Positions 17,233 to 26,393 of a DNA stretch of 64,000 nt are shown in pieces; position 1 is the stretch's first letter, and every line of letters starts with the position of its first letter. Location: assembly GCF_002973525.1 (NCBI RefSeq), contig NZ_PVEN01000020.1, positions 1-64,000 of the forward strand, given 5' to 3'. This DNA comes from Paraburkholderia sp. BL21I4N1 (lineage in GTDB: Bacteria; Pseudomonadota; Gammaproteobacteria; Burkholderiales; Burkholderiaceae). The notes below the pieces were generated by a model that searched no databases, was not told the DNA's origin, and was given only the letters and a program-made list of their open reading frames with translations. The position numbers were made by a program, and so were the translations under genes.

Positions 17233-18630
17233 ATGCCGATTCATTCGCTCATTGAAGCCGACCGCAAGCATCTGATCCATCCTGTCATCAACTACCGCGC
17301 GCACGAGGCCCGTGGCGTCACCGTGCTCGAATCGGCCAGCGGCGCGTTTCTGCGCGATGCGGCCGGCAACGAACTGCTCGACGCTTTCTCGGGCTTGTGG
17401 TGCGTGAACACCGGCTACGGCCAGCAAAGTATCGTCGACGCGGCCACCGCGCAGATGCAGAAGCTGCCCTACGCGACCGGCTATTTCCACTTCGGCTCGG
17501 AGCCGGCCATCGAGCTGGCGCAAAAGCTGGTGGAGCTATCGCCCGCTTCGTTGCAACACGTGTACTTCACCCTCGGCGGTTCCGACGCGGTCGACTCCGC
17601 ACTGCGCTTCATCACGCATTACTTCAACGCCACGGGCCACCCGTCGAAGAAACACATCATCGCGTTGCAACGCGGCTATCACGGTTCGTCGACCACCGGC
17701 GCGGGCCTCACTGCGTTGCCCGCGTTCCATCGCAACTTCGATCTGCCGCTGCCGAACCAGCACCATCTGCCGTCGCCGTATGCGTACCGCAACGATTTCG
17801 CCGACGACGCCGCGTTGATCGCCGCGTCGGTCGCCGCCCTCGAAGCGAAGGTCGCCGAACTCGGCGCCGACAACGTCGCGGCGTTCTTCTGCGAACCGAT
17901 CCAGGGCTCGGGCGGCGTGATCGTACCGCCGGTCGGTTGGCTCAAAGCCATGCGTGACAGTTGCCGTAAGCTCGGCATTCTGTTCGTCGCCGATGAAGTC
18001 ATCACCGGTTTCGGCCGCACCGGTCCGCTGTTCGCCTGCCAGGGCGAACACGTCGAACCGGATCTGATGACGGTGGCGAAAGGTTTGACAGCCGGCTACG
18101 CGCCGATGGGCGCGGTGCTCATGTCCGATGAAATTTACCAGGGCATTGCGGATGGCGACGCCGAAGCGGTGGTCGGCCATGGTCACACGTATTCGGCGCA
18201 TCCGGTGAGTGCGGCGATCGGCCTCGAAGTGCTGCGCCTGTATCACGAAGGCGGCTTGCTGGCGAACGGCGTGGCGCGCGCACCGCGCTTCGCGCGCGGT
18301 CTCGATGCGCTGCTCGCGCATCCGCTGGTGGGCGACGCGCGCCATCGCGGCCTGCTCGGCGCACTCGAACTGGTCGCCGACAAAGACAGCAAGGCGGGCT
18401 TCGACCCGGCGCTGAAACTGTCCGAACGGATCGCCGCCGCCGCGTATGAAAACCGCCTGATTTTCCGCGCATTCGGCGACAACATACTCGGCTTCGCACC
18501 GGCCTTGTCGTACACCGAGGCCGAGTTCGACCTGATGTTCGAACGACTCGAAAAGACCCTCGACGACGTACTCGCGCAAGCCGACGTCAGGGCCGCGCTG
18601 AAGGTCAAAACTCACGCCGCTGCATGCTAG
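17233..18630 (+). CDS. Class III pyridoxal-phosphate aminotransferase (putrescine/beta-alanine:pyruvate type)
   Basis: The 465-residue enzyme has the class III signature around the cofactor Lys283 in TVAKGLTAGYAPMGA, and the DEVITGFGRTG segment before it. Members of this subgroup (SpuC, omega-amino acid:pyruvate transaminases) move the amino group of putrescine, GABA, beta-alanine or similar amines to pyruvate. The next gene is an Lrp-type regulator. Together with gabD at 34 kb and the aldehyde dehydrogenase at 13.4 kb, it could form a diamine route, but these genes are not in one operon. Confidence 0.88.
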   Translation: MPIHSLIEADRKHLIHPVINYRAHEARGVTVLESASGAFLRDAAGNELLDAFSGLWCVNTGYGQQSIVDAATAQMQKLPYATGYFHFGSEPAIELAQKLVELSPASLQHVYFTLGGSDAVDSALRFITHYFNATGHPSKKHIIALQRGYHGSSTTGAGLTALPAFHRNFDLPLPNQHHLPSPYAYRNDFADDAALIAASVAALEAKVAELGADNVAAFFCEPIQGSGGVIVPPVGWLKAMRDSCRKLGILFVADEVITGFGRTGPLFACQGEHVEPDLMTVAKGLTAGYAPMGAVLMSDEIYQGIADGDAEAVVGHGHTYSAHPVSAAIGLEVLRLYHEGGLLANGVARAPRFARGLDALLAHPLVGDARHRGLLGALELVADKDSKAGFDPALKLSERIAAAAYENRLIFRAFGDNILGFAPALSYTEAEFDLMFERLEKTLDDVLAQADVRAALKVKTHAAAC

Positions 18631-18681
18631 AGTAGAGGCACCCTCAGCCTGTCACCCAACCGCCGGAGCGACAACGTTACG

Positions 18682-19179
18682 ATGAGCAGCGACTGCAAGC
18701 TTGACCGGATCGACCTGCGGATACTTTCACAGCTGCAGAAGAAAGGCCGCATCACCAACGTCGAGCTTGCCGACGCGGTGGGCCTTTCGCCCAGCCCTTG
18801 CCTGATTCGCGTCAAACGTCTGGAGCAGGCCGGCTACATCATCGGCTATGGTGCGCAGATCCAGCTCGAAAAGCTCGGCGACGTGCAGATCGTGTTCACT
18901 GAAGTCACGCTCGCCGATCATCGGCGCGAAGACTTCATCAAGTTCGTGAATGCGATCCGCGACGTCGACGAGATCGTCGAATGCCATCTCGCAAGCGGCG
19001 GCTACGACTATCTGCTGAAGTTCGTCACGCGCAGCGTGAGCCACTATCAGAGCATTGTCGAAGGCTTGCTCGAACGCGATATCGGCATCGAGAAATACTT
19101 CAGCTACGTGATCATCAAGTCGCCGTTCGTGAAGAGCCATTACCCGCTCGAAACGCTGTTCTCGCAAAACCACAAGTAG
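18682..19179 (+). CDS. Lrp/AsnC-family transcriptional regulator
   Basis: The 165-residue protein has an N-terminal winged helix-turn-helix (about 5-60, SPSPCLIRVKRLE recognition part) and a C-terminal RAM domain for amino-acid binding (about 70-150). It resembles the PutR-type group that controls amino-acid breakdown. It follows the aminotransferase by 51 bases on the same strand, so it probably regulates that gene. A GGAG site precedes the ATG. Confidence 0.9.
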   Translation: MSSDCKLDRIDLRILSQLQKKGRITNVELADAVGLSPSPCLIRVKRLEQAGYIIGYGAQIQLEKLGDVQIVFTEVTLADHRREDFIKFVNAIRDVDEIVECHLASGGYDYLLKFVTRSVSHYQSIVEGLLERDIGIEKYFSYVIIKSPFVKSHYPLETLFSQNHK

Positions 19180-19192
19180 GCGAAACACCGCG

Positions 19193-19223
19193 CGCCGTTG
19201 ACCTCAGCGTTCAACGGCGTTTT
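19193..19223 (+). terminator. Rho-independent terminator after the Lrp gene (probably bidirectional)
   Basis: A perfect nine-base stem (CGCCGTTGA with TCAACGGCG) and a nine-base loop are followed by TTTT. It lies 13 bases after the Lrp stop and contains the stop region of the convergent LysR gene. Confidence 0.85.
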
Positions 19224-20151
19224 CCGGCGCGTCGCCTTCAACCGGCGGACTCCATTGGGCGAATTCCTCGCTCAGAAAGTCGACGCACACCCGCACCTTC
19301 GCCGACTGCGCGAGCCTCGCCGGATACACCGCCCACAGATTCGCCGGTTGCGTGACCTCGGGCAGCACCTGCTGCAACTGACCGCTGTCGAGCAGCGGCC
19401 GCACGTCCCACATGGAACGCAACACGATGCCTCGTCCGGCCAGCGCCCATTGCACCGCCACTTCGCCGTGATTGGTCGACAACGGCCCGGTGACCTTGAT
19501 CGAGACCGCTTCGCCGCGCACCGTCAAGCGCCACAAACCGAACGGATGATCGCGCTCCTTGATCGCAAGACACGCATGCGAGGACAGCTCGGTGAGTTGC
19601 CGCGGCGCGCCATGCCGCGCGATATACCCCGGCGACGCGCACAGCACGCGATGATTCGACGCGAGCCGCCGCGCGATCAGATGCGGCGCGATCTCGTCGC
19701 CGATGCGAATGTCGAGGTCGAAACCTTCACCGGCCACATCCACGAGACGATCGAACAGATCCAGCCGCACGCTCAGTTGCGGATAGCGCTCCGAGAAGCG
19801 CGCCAACGCGGGCGCCACGAAACGTCGGCCGAAGCCGAAGCTGCTGGAGATGCGCAACTTGCCGCCGGGAATGCGGCGCGTGGTGGAGACGTCTTCCACC
19901 AGTTGATCGACGTCGTCGAGGATCTTCTCGGCCCACGCATAAACGCGTTCGCCGGCTTCCGTAATTGCGACCCGGCGCGTGGACCGATGCAATAAACGCG
20001 TACCGAGCGTAGTCTCGAGCACGTTGATCCGCTTGCTGACGTACGCCGCCGATACCGACAAGGCCTCCGCCGCCGCGCTGAAGCTGGACTTGCGCGCCAC
20101 TTCGCAAAACACGCGCAAATCGCCGAGATCGGGTGATGGGACGGAGTTCAT
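19204..20151 (-). CDS. LysR-family regulator, DmlR-like
   Basis: The 315-residue protein has a LysR N-terminal helix-turn-helix (about 10-65, SFSAAAEALSVSAAYVSKRI) and a periplasmic-binding-like effector domain. It is divergent from the tartrate/D-malate dehydrogenase gene with a 135-base gap, as DmlR and DmlA are in E. coli, so it very likely controls that gene. The ATG at 20151 is preferred over an in-frame GTG at 20193, because the extra residues do not belong to the family fold. Confidence 0.88.
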   Translation of the reverse strand: MNSVPSPDLGDLRVFCEVARKSSFSAAAEALSVSAAYVSKRINVLETTLGTRLLHRSTRRVAITEAGERVYAWAEKILDDVDQLVEDVSTTRRIPGGKLRISSSFGFGRRFVAPALARFSERYPQLSVRLDLFDRLVDVAGEGFDLDIRIGDEIAPHLIARRLASNHRVLCASPGYIARHGAPRQLTELSSHACLAIKERDHPFGLWRLTVRGEAVSIKVTGPLSTNHGEVAVQWALAGRGIVLRSMWDVRPLLDSGQLQQVLPEVTQPANLWAVYPARLAQSAKVRVCVDFLSEEFAQWSPPVEGDAPENAVER

Positions 20152-20286
20152 AGGTCGCTCGGCGGTCCATGCGTTTGTACACGATTCGTGCACAGTGGCT
20201 TAACTAAAGCGATCATTTTAGGCGCAAACAGCAGGAATAAAATAAACCCATTGAAGCGTCGAACGTCCTAATGGAGGAGCAGCAAC

Positions 20287-21369
20287 ATGTCGAAGAAATA
20301 TCGGATCGCGGTCATTCCCGGCGACGGCATTGGTGTCGAAGTGATGCCCGAAGCGTTACGCGTGCTGGAAGCGGTGAAAACCCGCTTCGACCTCGAGTTC
20401 GAATATCAGCACATTGAATGGGCGAGCTGCGACTACTACGCGAAGCACGGCAAGATGATGCCGGACGACTGGAAAGCACAACTGCAATCCGCCGACGCGA
20501 TTCTGTTCGGCGCGGTGGGCTGGCCCGACACGGTGCCCGACCACGTTTCGCTGTGGGGTTCGCTGCTCAAGTTCCGCCGTGAATTCGATCAGTACATCAA
20601 CCTGCGGCCCGCGCGCCTGTTTGCCGGCGTGCCGTCACCGCTGGCGGGCCGCAAGGCCGGCGACATCGACTTCTGGATCGTGCGCGAAAACACCGAGGGC
20701 GAGTATTCGTCGGTGGGCGGCGTGATGTTCGAAGGCACCGAGCGCGAGTTCGTGTTGCAGGAGTCGGTGTTCACGCGGCACGGCAGCGAGCGCGTGTTGA
20801 AGTTCGCGTTCGACCTCGCACAGCGGCGTGAACGCAAGAAAATCACGGTCGCCACCAAGAGCAACGGCATTGCGATCAGCATGCCGTGGTGGGACAAATG
20901 CGCGGCCGGCGTCGCGGCACAGTATCCCGACGTGACGTGGGACAAGCAGCATATCGACATTCTCTGCGCGCGCTTCGTGCTGAACCCGGATCGCTTCGAC
21001 GTGGTGGTCGCCACCAATCTGTTCGGCGACATTCTGTCCGACCTCGGCCCCGCCTGTACCGGCACGATCGGCCTCGCGCCCTCGGCCAATCTCAATCCCG
21101 ACCGCAAGTTTCCGTCGCTGTTCGAACCGGTGCACGGCTCCGCGCCCGACATCGCCGGCAAGAACGTCGCCAATCCGATCGCGATGATCTGGTCGGCCGC
21201 GATGATGCTCGATTTCCTCGGCAATCACGCCGGCAAGGAACGTGAGGCCCACGACGCGATTCTCGCGGCCATCGAAGCCACCCTGGTGGCCGGCCCGCAT
21301 ACCGGCGACCTGGGCGGCAAGGCGAACACCACCGAAGTCGGCCACGCTATCGCGGCTAAACTCCAGTAG
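20287..21369 (+). CDS. Tartrate dehydrogenase / D-malate dehydrogenase (isocitrate/isopropylmalate family)
   Basis: The 360-residue enzyme starts with IPGDGIG, followed by the conserved metal and substrate regions of the family (NLRPAR, RENTEGEYSS, NLFGDILSDL, EPVHGSAPDI). It matches the TtuC/DmlA subgroup, which oxidatively decarboxylates D-malate to pyruvate and oxidises tartrate with NAD. It has a strong GGAGG site. The divergent LysR gene supports regulation by a hydroxyacid. Isopropylmalate dehydrogenase (LeuB) is a less likely alternative. Confidence 0.9.
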   Translation: MSKKYRIAVIPGDGIGVEVMPEALRVLEAVKTRFDLEFEYQHIEWASCDYYAKHGKMMPDDWKAQLQSADAILFGAVGWPDTVPDHVSLWGSLLKFRREFDQYINLRPARLFAGVPSPLAGRKAGDIDFWIVRENTEGEYSSVGGVMFEGTEREFVLQESVFTRHGSERVLKFAFDLAQRRERKKITVATKSNGIAISMPWWDKCAAGVAAQYPDVTWDKQHIDILCARFVLNPDRFDVVVATNLFGDILSDLGPACTGTIGLAPSANLNPDRKFPSLFEPVHGSAPDIAGKNVANPIAMIWSAAMMLDFLGNHAGKEREAHDAILAAIEATLVAGPHTGDLGGKANTTEVGHAIAAKLQ

Positions 21370-21426
21370 GCCCGGCCGAATCCGCCCGGGTTTGCGCCGC
21401 CACTCCCTTTGCCAGGACACTTACGC

Positions 21427-22416
21427 ATGAGCATCGAAGCCTATCCGATCGAAGTCGACTTCCCCGACATCTCGGTGCATGAAGCATCGTCGTCAGGGGT
21501 CGCCTATGTCCATACGTTCGACTCCGGCCTGCCCGGACCGCACGTTATGATCAATGCGCTCACGCACGGCAACGAAGTATGCGGCGCGATCGTCGTCGAC
21601 GAACTGCTGCGCCGCCAGTTGCGGCCCCGACGCGGGCGCCTCACGCTGGCATTCGCCAACGTCGCCGCTTACCTGAGCTTCGATCCTGCGAAGCCCGACG
21701 CCGCGCGTTTCGTCGATCAGGACTTCAACCGCGTGTGGACCGCCGCGACGCTCGACGACACGTCGCGCACCTCCAGCGAATTGGCGCGCGCCCGCGAGAT
21801 GCGGCCGGTGATCGACACGGTCGACACCCTGCTCGATCTGCATTCCATGCACGAAAAGAGCAAGCCGCTGATCGTCGCGGGACCGCTGCAAAAAGGCAGC
21901 GAACTGGCCGTGCGGCTCGGCACGCCGGCCACGGTAATCTGCGACGAGGGCCATCCCGAAGGCCGCCGTATGCGCGACTACGAAGGCTTCGGCGACCCCG
22001 CCAGCGCGAAGAACGCGTTGCTGATCGAATGCGGACAGCACTGGGAACGCGGCGCGGTCGGCGTGGCGCGCGACACCACCGCGCGGTTTCTGCTGCTGGC
22101 CGGCGTGATCGACGAAACGGATCTGCCGGAGGGCTGGCTCGCGCCGTTGCCGTCCGCGCAGCACATCGTGCGCGTCACGCAACCGGTCGTGGCGACCAGC
22201 ATGGACTTCCGCTTCGCCGCGCCGTACACGGGTCTGGAAATCTTCGATAAAGCCGGTGCGGTGATCGGCTGGTCGAATGGCGAGGCGGTGCTCACGCCGT
22301 ACGACAACTGCATGCTCGTCATGCCTTCGCTGCGGCAATTGCGGCCGGGCGTCACGGTCGTGCGGCTCGGCAAGATCGAACAGACCGTCACGCGTCCTGA
22401 AACAGCGGGCCTGTGA
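21427..22416 (+). CDS. Succinylglutamate desuccinylase/aspartoacylase-family zinc hydrolase
   Basis: The 329-residue protein has the zinc set of the AstE/AspA family: His47 and Glu50 in THGNE and His139 in LLDLHSM, with the NRVW motif at about 101-104. The family removes acyl groups from N-acyl amino acids in the cytoplasm. It starts at 21427; an earlier in-frame ATG at 21409 is less likely. It lies 57 bases after the tartrate dehydrogenase gene and 33 bases before the cupin gene, probably in one operon. The substrate in this context is unknown. Confidence 0.82.
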   Translation: MSIEAYPIEVDFPDISVHEASSSGVAYVHTFDSGLPGPHVMINALTHGNEVCGAIVVDELLRRQLRPRRGRLTLAFANVAAYLSFDPAKPDAARFVDQDFNRVWTAATLDDTSRTSSELARAREMRPVIDTVDTLLDLHSMHEKSKPLIVAGPLQKGSELAVRLGTPATVICDEGHPEGRRMRDYEGFGDPASAKNALLIECGQHWERGAVGVARDTTARFLLLAGVIDETDLPEGWLAPLPSAQHIVRVTQPVVATSMDFRFAAPYTGLEIFDKAGAVIGWSNGEAVLTPYDNCMLVMPSLRQLRPGVTVVRLGKIEQTVTRPETAGL

Positions 22417-22449
22417 TCCGCTTCAGTACATTCAAAAGGTAAAGCGACG

Positions 22450-22794
22450 ATGAAGGTACAGCAGCTCAAACAAAGCGTGAATCTGCGCAATCTCGAAGAC
22501 TGGGGCACGGTCGGCTTGCCCGGTACGACGCCCATCCAGGTATCCGGCGTGCAACGCGTGATCGAAGGCAGCGAGGCGGTCGATACCGGCATTTTCGAAT
22601 GCACGGCGGGCACTTACCGCCGCTCGATCAAGCAGGCCGAGGTGATGCACTTTATCGCTGGCCGTGGCCGCTTCACCCCGGACAACGAGGAGACCATCCA
22701 CTTCGCGAGCGGCGACACGCTGTTCTTCGAAGCCAATACGGAAGGCCTCTGGGAAGTCGAGGAGACCATGCGCAAGGTGTACGTGATCTTCTGA
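22450..22794 (+). CDS. Small cupin-domain protein (EutQ/DUF861-like)
   Basis: The 114-residue protein is a single cupin barrel with the pattern GDTLFFEANTEGLWEVEET at its C-terminal half, similar to the cupin_3 group. It has no clear full set of metal-binding histidines. It is the last gene before a strong terminator and is probably cotranscribed with the dehydrogenase and hydrolase. Function unknown; a sugar- or acid-binding or isomerase role is possible. Confidence 0.78.
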   Translation: MKVQQLKQSVNLRNLEDWGTVGLPGTTPIQVSGVQRVIEGSEAVDTGIFECTAGTYRRSIKQAEVMHFIAGRGRFTPDNEETIHFASGDTLFFEANTEGLWEVEETMRKVYVIF

Positions 22795-22817
22795 ATACCG
22801 CGTTACGTAATACAACC

Positions 22818-22856
22818 AACGCCGCGCTGGGCCGTTAGGGTCGGCGCGGCGTTTTT
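22818..22856 (+). terminator. Rho-independent terminator after the cupin gene
   Basis: A ten-base perfect stem (AACGCCGCGC with GCGCGGCGTT) runs directly into a run of T. It ends the tartrate/hydrolase/cupin transcript. Confidence 0.9.
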
Positions 22857-23128
22857 CGTTCTCTTCCTCCGGTCTTTTCCCGGCACGCCGACGCGCGCCG
22901 CGGCCTCCGCAGTCCTCTCCGCTGTTCAGCCCCTTCTCCTTTCCGACGCACCGCTGCAACACGCTCGGGTAATCCCGCGTTGACCCTTCGTTGTCGATCT
23001 ACTTACAGTGACGCCTGTTCGCACAAAGAATCACAGTTCTTTATACGAACAAATTACAAAAATTGATTGACGATCGGATTGCCCGGCTTGCCAGCAAGCC
23101 GGAGCAGGTCGCCTTGGAGAACATCCGC
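22857..23128 (+). promoter_or_regulatory. Porin leader and promoter region without a gene
   Basis: No coding region is supported in these 272 bases. The last 100 bases before the porin are AT-richer than the surroundings (around CTTTATACGAAC and AATTACAAAAATTG), as expected for a promoter and untranslated leader. I could not define -35 and -10 boxes with confidence. A GGAGA ribosome site lies just before the porin ATG. Confidence 0.45.
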
Positions 23129-24349
23129 ATGAATCGCAACATCACCATGACCCGGCTCGCCTGCGCGGTGGCCGCATTGGCCAGCGCGCCTGCTTTCGCC
23201 CAAAGCAGCGTCACGCTGTACGGTATCGTCGACACGGGTATTGGCTATCAGAGCAGCCAGGCGCCTTCGCTCGGCTCGACCTCGGGCGGCAAGTCGAGCG
23301 TCAAGATGATCAACGGCGTGTGGGCCGGCAGCCGCTTCGGCCTGAAGGGTGCGGAAGATCTGGGCGGCAACACCAAGGCAATCTTCCAGCTGGAGTCCGG
23401 CTTCAATTCCGTCACCGGCGGCCAGCAATACACGAACGCGATGTTCGGCCGCCAGGCGTGGGTCGGCGTGACGAACCCGACCTACGGTACATTCCAGGCC
23501 GGCCGCCAGTACACCGCGTACTACTCGCTGCTGTCGCCGTACAGCCCGACCACGTGGCTCACCGGCTACTACGGCGCGCATCCGGGCGACGTCGACGCAC
23601 TCGACACGATCTACCGCGCCAACAACTCGCTGGTCTACACGTCGCCGAAGCTGTACGGCTTCACGTTCAGCGGCTCCTATGCGGTCGGCGGCGTGCCGGG
23701 CAGCCTCAACCGCGGCTCGACGTGGAGTGGCGCGGTGCAATACCTCAACGGCCCGGTCGGCATCGCGGTCGGCTTCATGCGCATCAACAATTCGACGGTA
23801 GGCGGCGGCGCGTATGGCGCGGATTCGACCGTGTCGAATAACGGCGCGCAGCCGGGCGTGTCGGCGGTGACCAACGGTTATCAGACCGCTCAGGCGCAGC
23901 AGCGCTTTGCCGTGACCGGCGGGTATAACTTCGGCAATGGCTGGGACGTGTCGGCGGCTTACTCGAACGTGCAGTACATTCCGGGCGTCGGTTCGAGCTT
24001 CCGCGACACCGCCATCTTCAACACGGCCGGCGCAGTGCTGCACTGGAAGCCGAGCGTCGCGTGGGACTTCGCCACCGGCTACAGCTACACGCGCGCGACC
24101 AAGGCGAACGGCATCACGAGTTCGGCGCAGTACCAGCAGGTCAACCTGTCCGAGTACTATTCATTGTCGAAGCGCACTGGTCTCTACGCCTTGCAGGCGT
24201 TCCAGCGCACCAACGGCAACACGCTCGGCACGGCCGGCTCGGGGCATATCATCAGTGCCACGGCCACGATTGGCGACGGCTTCCAGAGCGCGCCATCGTC
24301 GTCACGCAGCCAGTTCGCGGCGGGCGTCGGCATCGTGCACCGCTTCTAA
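23129..24349 (+). CDS. Outer-membrane porin (Burkholderia general porin family)
   Basis: The 406-residue precursor has a signal peptide cleaved after AFA at 24. The mature start QSSVTLYGIVDTG is typical of trimeric beta-barrel porins of the Burkholderiales, and the protein ends in Phe (IVHRF) as needed for outer-membrane assembly. The inner loop contains the usual RxAWVGV region. The ATG at 23129 has a good GGAGA site. A terminator-like hairpin follows, then a transporter gene; the pair may take up the same compound across both membranes. Confidence 0.93.
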   Translation: MNRNITMTRLACAVAALASAPAFAQSSVTLYGIVDTGIGYQSSQAPSLGSTSGGKSSVKMINGVWAGSRFGLKGAEDLGGNTKAIFQLESGFNSVTGGQQYTNAMFGRQAWVGVTNPTYGTFQAGRQYTAYYSLLSPYSPTTWLTGYYGAHPGDVDALDTIYRANNSLVYTSPKLYGFTFSGSYAVGGVPGSLNRGSTWSGAVQYLNGPVGIAVGFMRINNSTVGGGAYGADSTVSNNGAQPGVSAVTNGYQTAQAQQRFAVTGGYNFGNGWDVSAAYSNVQYIPGVGSSFRDTAIFNTAGAVLHWKPSVAWDFATGYSYTRATKANGITSSAQYQQVNLSEYYSLSKRTGLYALQAFQRTNGNTLGTAGSGHIISATATIGDGFQSAPSSSRSQFAAGVGIVHRF

Positions 24350-24374
24350 ACGACGCGCGATCGTAGAAGAAAGA

Positions 24375-24407
24375 AAGGCTCGTGATCGCGAGCCTTCGCG
24401 CTTTTTC
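24375..24407 (+). terminator. Terminator-like hairpin between porin and MFS gene
   Basis: Perfect eight-base arms (AAGGCTCG and CGAGCCTT) with a six-base loop are followed, after five bases, by TTTTT. The spacing to the T run is loose, so termination may be partial, with some readthrough into the transporter gene at 24425. Confidence 0.65.
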
Positions 24408-24424
24408 GCAGTCAGGAGACCATC

Positions 24425-25783
24425 ATGAGCCGCAGCACCGCTGTGAACGTTCAAACCTTCATCAACGAACATCCCTTCTCGCCGTTCCAGTGGCTCATTT
24501 TCTTCATGTGCTTCGTCATCGTCCTGCTGGACGGTTTCGACACGGCGGCGATCGGCTTCATTGCGCCTTCGCTGATCGCCGAATGGGGCATCACGAAACC
24601 GGCGCTCGCACCGGTGTTGAGCGCCGCGCTGTTCGGCCTCGCTTGCGGCGCGCTCGGCTCGGGGCCGCTGTCCGACCGCCTCGGGCGACGCTCGTTGCTA
24701 CTCGGCTCGGTGCTGCTGTTCGGCGTGGCGTGCCTCGCGTCGGCCTTCTCGACCAACATCGAACAACTCACGGCGCTGCGCTTCGTGACCGGCGTCGGAC
24801 TCGGCGCGGCCATGCCGAACGCCGTGACGATGATGGGCGAATACTGTCCGGATCGCCGTCGCGCGACGCTGATCAATCTGATGTTCTGCGGCTTTCCGCT
24901 CGGCGCCGCGTTCGGCGGTTTTCTCGCCGCGTGGATGATTCCGCATGTCGGCTGGCGCAGCGTGTTGCTGCTCGGCGGGGTCACGCCGCTGTTGCTGCTG
25001 GTCCTGCTGTTGATCAAGATGCCGGAATCGGTTCGCTACATGGTCGCCAATAGCGCACCGGTCGAGCGGATTCGTACGGCGCTCGCGCGCATTTCGGACG
25101 AAGCCGCGCAAGCGGGTTCGTTCACCATGACGGAAACCGCGCCGCAAACCGGTGGCAAAGGCATCGGCGTGGTGCTGTCGCGTTCGTATATCGTCGGTTC
25201 GATGATGTTGTGGATCGCGTACTTCATGGGTCTCGTGATCTTCTACGCGTCGATCAACTGGATGCCGATTCTGCTGAAAGACGCCGGCCTCACACCGCAA
25301 CGCGCGACGCTGATTTCGGCGCTGTTCCCGCTCGGCGGCGTGGGCGCCGTGCTGTGCGGCGTGCTGATGGACAAGTTCAACGCGAACCGGATCATCGCCG
25401 CGTGCTATGCGTTGACGGCCTTGAGCGTGTACTTCATCGGTCAGGCGGTGGGAAATGTCGGCGCGCTGGTGTTCATCGTGTTCTTGGCGGGCGTGTTGAT
25501 GAATACCGCGCAATCGTCGATGCCCGCGCTCGCCGCCGCGTTCTATCCGACCGAAGGACGCGGCACGGGTGTCGCCTGGATGCTCGGGATCGGGCGCTTT
25601 GGCGGAATCGCGGGGTCGTTCCTGGTCGCGGAACTGACGCGACGTCATTTCTCGTTCGGCGGGATCTTCGCGATGGTCGCAATCGCGGGTTTAATTGCGT
25701 GCGTGGCGCTGCTCATCAAGCAGGCGGCGCGGCCGCATGCCGCAACGGCGGCGGCGCAGAAAGTGGAGTCGTTCGGGCATTGA
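24425..25783 (+). CDS. MFS transporter, AAHS (aromatic acid:H+ symporter) family
   Basis: The 452-residue protein has twelve predicted membrane segments and the family motifs DGFDTAAIG in the first helix and GxLSDRLGRR between helices 2 and 3. The AAHS group (PcaK, BenK, MhpT) imports aromatic and related carboxylic acids with protons. An AGGAG site precedes the ATG. It follows the porin on the same strand and may serve the upstream tartrate/acyl-hydrolase set. No ring-cleavage enzyme is nearby. Confidence 0.9.
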   Translation: MSRSTAVNVQTFINEHPFSPFQWLIFFMCFVIVLLDGFDTAAIGFIAPSLIAEWGITKPALAPVLSAALFGLACGALGSGPLSDRLGRRSLLLGSVLLFGVACLASAFSTNIEQLTALRFVTGVGLGAAMPNAVTMMGEYCPDRRRATLINLMFCGFPLGAAFGGFLAAWMIPHVGWRSVLLLGGVTPLLLLVLLLIKMPESVRYMVANSAPVERIRTALARISDEAAQAGSFTMTETAPQTGGKGIGVVLSRSYIVGSMMLWIAYFMGLVIFYASINWMPILLKDAGLTPQRATLISALFPLGGVGAVLCGVLMDKFNANRIIAACYALTALSVYFIGQAVGNVGALVFIVFLAGVLMNTAQSSMPALAAAFYPTEGRGTGVAWMLGIGRFGGIAGSFLVAELTRRHFSFGGIFAMVAIAGLIACVALLIKQAARPHAATAAAQKVESFGH

Positions 25784-25911
25784 TCGGCGTGCGCAAAAAA
25801 ACGTCACGCGCCACTTACCGATAAACTACGCGGTTCTTTGTTCGCGCGGTCGCTGCGGTGGCACATGCCATCGCTGTCATACCGCGCTCATTTAATGACA
25901 GGATTCAGGTC

Positions 25912-26244
25912 ATGAAACGCGTAGTCGTATCCGCCCTGCTGGCAGCGGCGTGCCTCGCCCAACCGGCGGCACAGGCCGTCGCTCAAACGGTCAGCAATCA
26001 ATGTTTCGCACTCGGCGATATCGCCGGGCAGGTTGCGTCGTGGCGCTCGCACAAGAAGACCCGGGCACAAGCGCTCGAACAGGCGGCCAAGTACTACAAG
26101 GATCCCTCCGACCGGCAGGCGGTCGACGCGATCATTGAAAAAATCTACGCGCCGAACGCACCGCATATGACGCCGGATCAGGCGAGCATGGTGTTCACGT
26201 CGGACTGCGCGAACCAGAACAAGACGCAGGCGCCCGCACAGTAG
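25912..26244 (+). CDS. Small secreted hypothetical protein
   Basis: The 110-residue protein has a clear signal peptide (MKRVVVSALLAAACLAQPAA, cleavage near AVAQ). The mature chain of about 85 residues is hydrophilic and has two cysteines (in NQCFALGD and SDCANQ) that could form one disulfide. I recognise no family. It stands alone, 128 bases after the transporter gene. The start at 25912 is chosen because it places the signal peptide at the N-terminus. Confidence 0.72.
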   Translation: MKRVVVSALLAAACLAQPAAQAVAQTVSNQCFALGDIAGQVASWRSHKKTRAQALEQAAKYYKDPSDRQAVDAIIEKIYAPNAPHMTPDQASMVFTSDCANQNKTQAPAQ

Positions 26245-26323
26245 CGCCTGGTTTCAGCCGGCTATTTCGCCGAGTCGCCGCCGCGGCCGACGCCAACCAG
26301 CCGAGCATTTCTCTTCGGTTCAT
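26195..26323 (-). other. Short open frame with Tat-like start, possible gene remnant
   Basis: An ATG at 26323 follows a very good GGAGG ribosome site at seven bases. The 42-codon frame begins MNRREMLGWLASAAAATRR, like a truncated twin-arginine signal, and then ends inside the antisense of the secreted protein gene. It may be the left-over start of a lost exported protein, or chance. Confidence 0.25.
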
Positions 26324-26393
26324 CTGTCATCCTCCATTGATCAGACGGCGGTTCTGATGAAGGCCGCCTGGTCCAGGTTGAAGCGCTTGAATT

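Noticed and set aside
20287..21369. 3-isopropylmalate dehydrogenase (leuB)
   Set aside because: No leu genes are nearby, and a divergent DmlR-like LysR gene and the sequence details fit tartrate/D-malate dehydrogenase.
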